Shown here in pieces: positions 58,724-64,000 of a stretch of 64,000 bases of DNA. A program made the translations under genes and the position numbers. Position 1 is the stretch's first letter. Each line of letters begins with the position of its first letter. Source of the DNA: Prauserella aidingensis (GTDB lineage Bacteria > Actinomycetota > Actinomycetes > Mycobacteriales > Pseudonocardiaceae); contig NZ_JAMTCN010000002.1 of assembly GCF_024171865.1 (NCBI RefSeq), positions 310,001-374,000 on the forward strand. The letters run 5' to 3'. The notes beneath the pieces are model-generated. The model ran no database searches, was not told the DNA's origin, and worked only from the letters and a program-made list of their open reading frames with translations.

Positions 58724-58852
58724 CCGGCTGGGCCGACCGGGTGTCGGCGGCGTTACGAGGCGTGGTCGGGGTGTTCACGCGTTCGTGGTTGGCGGGGTCG
58801 CCGGGGCGCCATAGTGTCCGGGCGGATTGTCGTCGAAGTCCAGGAGTGTCCG

Positions 58853-59734
58853 ATGAAGCGGTCCGTCACCGTCCTCGCCACCGCGCTCTTCGCCGTGGGG
58901 CTCGCAGGCCCCGTGGCGTCGGCAGGCCCACCATGGGGCGGTCCGCCGCCGGTCGAGTTCACCGTCGCGTCATACAACATCCACGCCGGCATCGGCGCGG
59001 ACGGGGAGTTCGACCTCGACCGCACCACGGCTGCGATCGCGGAGACCGGCGCCGATGTCGTCGCGCTGCAGGAGGTCGACCGGCACTGGAGCAGCCGCAG
59101 CGAATACCGGTCGGTGATCGGCGAACTCGCCGACCGGCTCGACATGCACGCGCGGTTCGCCCCGCTCTACTCGCTCGAACCGCCGGAGCCCGGGGAGCCG
59201 CGCCGGGAGTACGGCACCGCCGTGCTGTCGCGCTTCCCCGTCGCGGAGTTCACCAACCACGACCTGACCCGGCTGTCCACACAGAACTCCGAGGCCGGGC
59301 TGCAGCAGATGCCGGGCTTCGCCGAGGTCGTCGTCCGTGCCCGCGGTGCACTCGTCCACGTCTACTCGACCCACCTCGATTACCGCGGCGACCCCACGGT
59401 CCGCGAGATCCAGGTGGCCGAAACGCTCGACGTCCTCGCCGAGGACTCGGACGCCCCACAGCTGCTCATCGGCGACTTCAACGCCGAGCCCGCCGACCCC
59501 GAGCTGGCTCCACTGTGGACGAACCTGAACGACGCGTTCGCCGAGGCCGGTAGCGGCGAGGGGCTGACGTTCCCTGCCGCTGAGCCGGTCAAGCGCATCG
59601 ACTACACGGCCGTGTCCGAGGATGTCGACGTGCTCGACGCGTACGTACCGGACACCGACCTCTCGGCAACGGCGTCGGACCACCGGCCCGCCGTGGCCGA
59701 GGTCGCGGTGCCGCGGGACCGGGCGGCGCACTGA
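58853..59734 (+). CDS. Secreted endonuclease/exonuclease/phosphatase family protein
   Basis: 293 aa from the ATG after CAGGAGTG. Signal peptide VTVLATALFAVGLAGPVASA. The EEP fold has VASYNIHAGIGADG, ALQEVDRHW, VYSTHLDY, LIGDFNAEP and ATASDHRPAVAEV with the expected catalytic Asn, Glu, Asp and His. It could be a nuclease, phosphodiesterase or sphingomyelinase-like enzyme. No domain past the hydrolase is present. Confidence 0.92.
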   Translation: MKRSVTVLATALFAVGLAGPVASAGPPWGGPPPVEFTVASYNIHAGIGADGEFDLDRTTAAIAETGADVVALQEVDRHWSSRSEYRSVIGELADRLDMHARFAPLYSLEPPEPGEPRREYGTAVLSRFPVAEFTNHDLTRLSTQNSEAGLQQMPGFAEVVVRARGALVHVYSTHLDYRGDPTVREIQVAETLDVLAEDSDAPQLLIGDFNAEPADPELAPLWTNLNDAFAEAGSGEGLTFPAAEPVKRIDYTAVSEDVDVLDAYVPDTDLSATASDHRPAVAEVAVPRDRAAH

Positions 59735-59739
59735 TTCCC

Positions 59740-59774
59740 TGCCGCACCGGCGGGGATCACCCGCCGGTGCGGCA
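59740..59774. terminator. 15-bp perfect hairpin, bidirectional
   Basis: TGCCGCACCGGCGGG at 59740-59754 pairs with 59760-59774 over a five-base loop, right after the EEP gene and between convergent genes. Confidence 0.85.
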
Positions 59775-59845
59775 GGTCGCGCAGTACGGAAGCCGTGCCC
59801 ACGGAGCGAGCCGCGTGGGACGCGCGCCGCGGTCGTCCCGGTCGG

Positions 59846-60217
59846 TCAGGTGGGCACGATCTCCCGCCCCAGCGGCACGAGCGCCACGGGAACGAGTTTG
59901 ATGTTGGCGACGCCGAGCGGGATGCCGATGATCGTGAGGCACAACGCCACCCCCGTGACGAGGTGGCAGAGCGCGATCCACCAGCCGGCCAGCAGTATCC
60001 ACAACACGTTGCCGATCACCGAGGGTGCACCGGCGTCGCGGCGTTCGGTGATCGTGCGCCCGAACGGCCACAGCGCGTACCGGGCGATGCGCAGGGATGC
60101 GAGGCCGAACGGGATCGTCACGACCAGGATGCAGCACACGATGCCCGCGATCAGGTAGCCGACCGCCAGCCAGAAGCCGGCGAACACGAGCCAGATCACG
60201 TTCAGCAAGAAGGTCAC
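59846..60217 (-). CDS. YccF family membrane protein
   Basis: 123 aa. Two copies of the YccF unit with four predicted helices: NVIWLVFAGFWLAVGYLIAG, ITIPFGLASLRIARYALWPFG (as VTIPFG), then NVLWILLAGWWIALCHL and TIIGIPLGVANIKL. Integral membrane protein of unknown role. In mycobacteria a comparable protein lies next to moaA2 (Rv0870c). Confidence 0.93.
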   Translation of the reverse strand: MTFLLNVIWLVFAGFWLAVGYLIAGIVCCILVVTIPFGLASLRIARYALWPFGRTITERRDAGAPSVIGNVLWILLAGWWIALCHLVTGVALCLTIIGIPLGVANIKLVPVALVPLGREIVPT

Positions 60218-60279
60218 GTCGCCAGTGTTCCGGAACCGGCCCCGCGTCGGCCACCCGCTGAGCCCCGGGTCTCACGCGC

Positions 60280-60323
60280 CCTCGTCCCGCTCCGGTCGGG
60301 CCGCAGGCGGGAGCGGGACGAGG
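60280..60323 (-). terminator. 13-bp perfect hairpin after phzF-like gene
   Basis: CCTCGTCCCGCTC at 60280-60292 and its complement at 60311-60323, with an 18-base loop. It starts just past the stop codon of the minus-strand gene. Confidence 0.75.
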
Positions 60324-60329
60324 CGACGG

Positions 60330-61091
60330 TCAGGCCACGAGGGTGCCTTCGACGATCGTGACGGCGCTGCCGGAGAGGACGACGTCGTCGCCGTCGAGGC
60401 GGGTTCCGACGATGCCGCCGCGTGGGGAGGCCTGTTCGCCGGTGAGCTCGGTGCGGCCGAGGCGCTGCGCCCAGTACGGCGCCAGTACGCAGTGCGCCGA
60501 CCCGGTGACCGGATCCTCGGGAATGCCGATGGCCGGGGCGAACATGCGGCTGACGAAGTCGACACCGTCGGTGTCGGACGGCCCGGTGACGATCACCGAG
60601 TGCGGATGCAGACCCGTCAGTTCGTCGGCGTCGGGCTCGCACGCACGCACTGCGGCCGTGTCGTCGCTGACGACCAGCAGGAATCCCCTGCTACGCCGCA
60701 CCTCGATCACCGGCAGCGACGGCAGGGCGCGGGAGACGTCCACGTCGACGGGACCGGCGGGTGGGTCGGCGGGCAGCCGCATGTCGATACCCGTGTCCGT
60801 CCGGGTGCAGCGCAGCTCACCGGAGGCGGTGGTGAACGTCTGTGAGCCTCCCAGCGCGTGGGCCGCCGCCAACGTCGCGTGTCCGCATAGCGACACTTCT
60901 GTCGTCGGCGTGAACCAGCGGAGCGGTTTCGGCTCCTGCGTGGTGACGACGAACGCCGTCTCCGCGTGCTTCATCTCTGCGGCCACGTTCTGCATCCAGC
61001 CCTCGTCGGCGGGCTCGCTGAGCAGCACGATCGCGGCGGGGTTTCCTCGGAAGGCGGTGTCGGTGAAGGCGTCGACGACGTAGAGGCGCAT
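60330..61091 (-). CDS. PhzF family isomerase
   Basis: 253 aa from an ATG at 61091, six bases after TACCGT; a GTG two codons upstream is less likely because it overlaps the hexamer. The family hallmarks are DAFTDTAFRGNPAAIV, the catalytic Glu in KHAETAFV, SLCGHATLAAAHAL, and MFAPAIGIPEDPVTGSAHC. PhzF acts on DHHA in phenazine synthesis, but most homologues have other or unknown roles. No other phenazine genes are nearby. Confidence 0.92.
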   Translation of the reverse strand: MRLYVVDAFTDTAFRGNPAAIVLLSEPADEGWMQNVAAEMKHAETAFVVTTQEPKPLRWFTPTTEVSLCGHATLAAAHALGGSQTFTTASGELRCTRTDTGIDMRLPADPPAGPVDVDVSRALPSLPVIEVRRSRGFLLVVSDDTAAVRACEPDADELTGLHPHSVIVTGPSDTDGVDFVSRMFAPAIGIPEDPVTGSAHCVLAPYWAQRLGRTELTGEQASPRGGIVGTRLDGDDVVLSGSAVTIVEGTLVA

Positions 61092-61097
61092 GGCCAC

Positions 61098-61103
61098 ACG
61101 GTA
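61098..61103 (-). promoter_or_regulatory. -10 element for a leaderless PhzF gene
   Basis: TACCGT on the minus strand, six bases before the ATG at 61091. Confidence 0.55.
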
Positions 61104-61234
61104 GAACCCTCGGTTCGCGCCGCAGCCCGTCGCCCGCTCCTGCCACCCGCCCCCTGGCGAGTCATGGCCTGGCGGCGCTCAGGTCCCTAGACTGACCGGC
61201 GGAAACGTCAATGCTGACGCCCGAGGAGCACATC

Positions 61235-62896
61235 ATGACTTCGCCCGCCGCCGCGCCCGCCCTCCCCAGTTACGCGTCCGGAACGTCGGACGTCCCGTTG
61301 CTCGGCGACACGATCGGCGACAACTTCGACCGGACGGTGGCGGCCCACGGGGATCGTGACGCGCTGGTCGACCTGCCGTCGGCGCGGCGGTGGACGTATC
61401 GCGAGTTGCAGGCCGACGTCGACGCACTGGCGCTCGGGTTGCTCGCGAAGGGCGTGTCGAAGGGCGACCGGGTCGGCATCTGGGCACCGAACTGTCCGGA
61501 ATGGACGTTGACGCAGTACGCCACGGCCAGGATTGGGGCCGTGCTGGTCAACATCAACCCGGCCTACCGGGCGCACGAGCTCGAGTACGTGCTCAACCAG
61601 TCGGGTATTCGCATGCTTGTCGCGGCGGAGAGTTTCAGGACCTCCGATTACGCCGCGATGATCGACGAGGTGCGGCCGCGCTGCGATTCGCTGTCCGACG
61701 TCGTGCTTCTCGGTCGTCCGGAATGGACGGAGATGTTCGAATCGGACGGTGACACGGCGAAACTCGCAGCCGTGTCGAAGGAACTGTCCGCCGACGACCC
61801 GATCAACATCCAGTACACGTCCGGCACGACCGGATTCCCCAAGGGTGCGACGCTGTCGCACCACAACATCCTCAACAACGGATTCTTCGTCGGCGAGCTC
61901 TGCAACTACACCGAGCAGGACCGCATCTGCATCCCGGTGCCGTTCTACCACTGCTTCGGCATGGTGATGGGAAACCTCGCCGCGACGAGTCACGGCGCGT
62001 GCATGGTGATCCCGGCGCCGGGATTCGATCCGAAGTCCTCGTTGCAGGCGGTGCAGGCCGAGCGCTGCACCTCGCTCTACGGCGTGCCGACGATGTTCAT
62101 CGCCGAGCTCGCCGAGGACGATTTCGACGACTACGACCTGTCGACGTTGCGCACCGGGATCATGGCCGGTTCGCCGTGCCCGGTCGAGGTCATGAAACAG
62201 GTCATCGAGCGGATGGGCATGGCCGAGGTGTCGATCTGCTACGGCATGACCGAGACGTCACCGGTGTCCACGCAGACGCGCGCCGACGACACCATCGAAC
62301 GTCGAGTGTCGACCGTCGGCAGGGTCGGTCCGCACCTCGAGGTGAAGGTCGTCGACCCGGCCACGGGCCTGACCGTGCCGCGCGGTGAACCCGGCGAGCT
62401 GTGCACCCGCGGCTACTCGGTGATGCTCGGCTACTGGAACCAGCCCGACAAGACCGCCGAGGCCATCGATTCGGCGCGGTGGATGCACACCGGTGACCTC
62501 GCCGTGATGGACGACGACGGCTACGTCAACATCACCGGCCGGATCAAGGACATGGTCATCCGCGGCGGCGAGAACATCTACCCGCGCGAGATCGAGGAGT
62601 TCCTGTACACCCACCCCGACATCCTGGACGCCCAGGTGATCGGCGTGCCCGACGCCAAGTACGGCGAGGAGCTCATGGCGTGGGTGCGGATGCGCGAGGG
62701 CGCGGAGCCGCTGACGGCCGAGTCGTTGCGGGAGTTCTGCCAGGGCAAGTTGGCGCACTACAAGATTCCGCGCTACGTCCAGGTCGTGGACGACTTCCCG
62801 ATGACGGTCACCGGCAAGGTGCGCAAGGTCGAGATGCGGCAGCAGGCCGTCGAACTGCTGGGCCTGACCGGCCACGCCGGCTCCGCCCACGCCTGA
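61235..62896 (+). CDS. Acyl-CoA synthetase (AMP-binding, FadD type)
   Basis: 553 aa from an ATG six bases after GAGGAG. AMP-binding core motifs are [18 protein letters not shown] (P-loop), [45 protein letters not shown] and [15 protein letters not shown]. The final Lys in [11 protein letters not shown] activates the acyl-adenylate. It forms acyl-AMP and then acyl-CoA from a fatty acid. Chain length is not predictable. Short medium-length acids are typical of this sub-group. Confidence 0.94.
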   Translation: MTSPAAAPALPSYASGTSDVPLLGDTIGDNFDRTVAAHGDRDALVDLPSARRWTYRELQADVDALALGLLAKGVSKGDRVGIWAPNCPEWTLTQYATARIGAVLVNINPAYRAHELEYVLNQSGIRMLVAAESFRTSDYAAMIDEVRPRCDSLSDVVLLGRPEWTEMFESDGDTAKLAAVSKELSADDPINIQYTSGTTGFPKGATLSHHNILNNGFFVGELCNYTEQDRICIPVPFYHCFGMVMGNLAATSHGACMVIPAPGFDPKSSLQAVQAERCTSLYGVPTMFIAELAEDDFDDYDLSTLRTGIMAGSPCPVEVMKQVIERMGMAEVSICYGMTETSPVSTQTRADDTIERRVSTVGRVGPHLEVKVVDPATGLTVPRGEPGELCTRGYSVMLGYWNQPDKTAEAIDSARWMHTGDLAVMDDDGYVNITGRIKDMVIRGGENIYPREIEEFLYTHPDILDAQVIGVPDAKYGEELMAWVRMREGAEPLTAESLREFCQGKLAHYKIPRYVQVVDDFPMTVTGKVRKVEMRQQAVELLGLTGHAGSAHA

Positions 62897-62925
62897 GCTC
62901 CGGTGCCCAGCGGCCCCCGAGGTCT

Positions 62926-63025
62926 GCAACACGGGCCCCGAGAACCGCAACACGGGCTCCTGAACCCGCAACACGGGCCCCGGGATCCGCAACACGGGCT
63001 CCCGGATCCGCAACACGGGCCGTGG
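62926..63025 (+). repeat. 21-bp tandem repeat array, five units
   Basis: Units begin GCAACACGGG at 62926, 62947, 62968, 62989 and 63010. It starts 30 bases after the synthetase stop codon. Same unit and period as the array at 3991. Confidence 0.9.
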
Positions 63026-63049
63026 GCGTAGTGGCGGGTGGCGGGCGAT

Positions 63050-63055
63050 TACCGT
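63050..63055 (+). promoter_or_regulatory. -10 element for a leaderless HAD gene
   Basis: TACCGT lies seven bases before the GTG at 63063. Confidence 0.6.
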
Positions 63056-63062
63056 GGTCCGG

Positions 63063-63671
63063 GTGCTGACCTGCGTGGGATTCGACCTGGACATGACGTT
63101 GATCGACCCGCGGCCCGGAATGGCCGCGGCGATGAACCGGCTCGGCGACGACAACGACCTGCCGCTCGACGGCGAGTACTTCGCCGCCCACCTCGGGCCG
63201 CCCCTCGACCACTCGCTGCGCGGATTCGGCACGCCCGAGGAGAAGATCCCCGACCTGATCACACAGTTCAGGGCGAACTACCCGGAGATCGTCGTGCCGC
63301 AGACGGTCGCGTTGCCCGGTGCGCAGCAGGCGCTCGACGTCGTGCACGAGCTCGGCGCCACGACGCTCGTGGTCACCGGCAAGTACGGGCCGAACGCCGA
63401 CCTGCACGTCAAGGCGCTCGACCTTCCGGTCGACACACTCGTCGGGGACCTGTGGTCGACGAGCAAAGCGGCCGCGCTGACCGAGCACAGGGCGCCGGTG
63501 TACGTCGGCGATCACGTCGGCGACATGCGCGGCGCGCAGGCGGCGGGCGCCGTGGCCGTCGGGGTGGTCAGCGGGCCGTGCTCGCGCGACGAACTCGTCG
63601 AGGCCGGCGCCGAGGTGGTGCTGGACTCGCTGACCGAGTTCCCCGACTGGCTGCGCCGCACGTTCCCGTAA
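63063..63671 (+). CDS. HAD family hydrolase (phosphoglycolate phosphatase-like)
   Basis: 202 aa from a GTG at 63063, chosen from the -10 element; an upstream in-frame GTG at 63054 overlaps it. Motif I is VGFDLDMTLIDPRPGM, motif II region TTLVVTGKYG and motif III/IV VYVGDHVGDMRGAQAAGAVAVGV. The cap is small and helical. Hydrolyses a small phosphomonoester; substrate not known. Confidence 0.92.
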   Translation: MLTCVGFDLDMTLIDPRPGMAAAMNRLGDDNDLPLDGEYFAAHLGPPLDHSLRGFGTPEEKIPDLITQFRANYPEIVVPQTVALPGAQQALDVVHELGATTLVVTGKYGPNADLHVKALDLPVDTLVGDLWSTSKAAALTEHRAPVYVGDHVGDMRGAQAAGAVAVGVVSGPCSRDELVEAGAEVVLDSLTEFPDWLRRTFP

Positions 63672-63749
63672 CCGTCTCGCAGACCTGCGCCCGCGGGGCG
63701 TGGCCCGAGGAACGCGTGCCGGGAGACCGTGGCGTGCGGAACGCTCCGG

Positions 63750-63983
63750 TCAGGAGCCCTTGTGCTCGCGGACGAGGGCGATGAGCCCGAGCCCGAGGCC
63801 GAGCGGCGTGATGACCCCCGCCGCGACCGACAGCCACACCGGGAGGTCCTCCATCCCGGCCGCGAACAGGACGAACACGACGATCACGGCGAGCATGCCG
63901 ACGGCGAACAGTCCGACGCCGAGTCGCATCAGCAGGGGCTTTCGGGTGCCGGCCGCCTGCTCGTCCGAGGTGCTGGTCGTCAT
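63750..63983 (-). CDS. Small two-helix membrane protein
   Basis: 77 aa from an ATG two bases after GGGAG. Two predicted helices (LGVGLFAVGMLAVIVVFVLF and WLSVAAGVITPLGLGLGLIA) separated by a short loop MEDLPV. C-terminus REHKGS. No family recognised. The reading frame is consistent with the window's codon use. It converges on the HAD gene. Confidence 0.75.
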   Translation of the reverse strand: MTTSTSDEQAAGTRKPLLMRLGVGLFAVGMLAVIVVFVLFAAGMEDLPVWLSVAAGVITPLGLGLGLIALVREHKGS

Positions 63984-64000
63984 GGCTCCCAATAGTAGAG

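Noticed and set aside
60330..61091. Phenazine biosynthesis cluster
   Set aside because: A single PhzF-like gene with no other phz genes nearby is common and not evidence of phenazine production.

Overview
The window is high-GC chromosomal DNA from an actinobacterium. Gene content and gene order point to Pseudonocardiaceae (Saccharomonospora or Amycolatopsis-like); this is an inference from the sequence, not a database match. Two blocks follow the order I recall from Mycobacterium tuberculosis. The first, 4.1-21.3 kb, has thiD-thiC, def, DUF3263, LytR_C, a CDC48-like ATPase, pssA, psd, moeA, an SDR and groEL, matching Rv0422c-Rv0440. The second, 28-60 kb, has an XPB helicase, its partner protein, a small ORF, moaC, mog/moaE, rpfA, moaD, moaA and YccF, matching Rv0861c-Rv0870c. 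No IS elements, phage genes, CRISPR arrays, rRNA or tRNA genes were seen.

Layout. 0-7 kb: thiamine genes, with a thiD cut by the window edge and a second thiD-thiC operon under a TPP riboswitch, separated by a membrane-tethered PstS-like protein and a phosphodiester glycosidase. 7-16 kb: peptide deformylase, DUF3263/LytR_C, CDC48-like ATPase, phosphatidylserine synthase and decarboxylase, MoeA and two AIM24 proteins. 16-26 kb: cold-shock protein, a transmembrane Ser/Thr kinase, an SDR, CIRCE-controlled GroEL, an orphan xanthine-dehydrogenase-type molybdenum subunit, MenC and a PfpI protein. 26-30 kb: DUF72, DUF4253 and XPB helicase. 29.8-44.7 kb: a signalling and transport island with an orphan CvnA sensor, a nitrate/sulfonate-type ABC transporter on the opposite strand, a complete cvnABCD conservon, and a second cvnB-cvnC pair without a GTPase. 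This island separates the XPB helicase from its usual neighbour. 44.7-57 kb: helicase-associated protein, malic enzyme, moaC, a mog-moaE fusion, rpfA, moaD, moaA, an HTH-TOBE regulator and modABC. 57-64 kb: HAD and metallophosphatase genes, a secreted EEP hydrolase, YccF, a PhzF-like protein, an acyl-CoA synthetase, a HAD hydrolase and a small membrane protein.

How the parts fit. Molybdenum is the main metabolic theme: molybdate uptake (modABC with a probable molybdate-sensing regulator), cofactor synthesis (moaA, moaC, moaD, mog-moaE, moeA) and one apparent client enzyme lie within about 44 kb. About twelve genes have a TANNNT hexamer six or seven bases before the start codon and mostly no Shine-Dalgarno, which suggests leaderless transcripts and fixes several starts. 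Some intergenic spaces hold unusual repeats: three arrays of a related 21-bp unit, a composite of 19-bp and 15-bp tandem repeats, and a 53-bp near-perfect palindrome with a half copy elsewhere.
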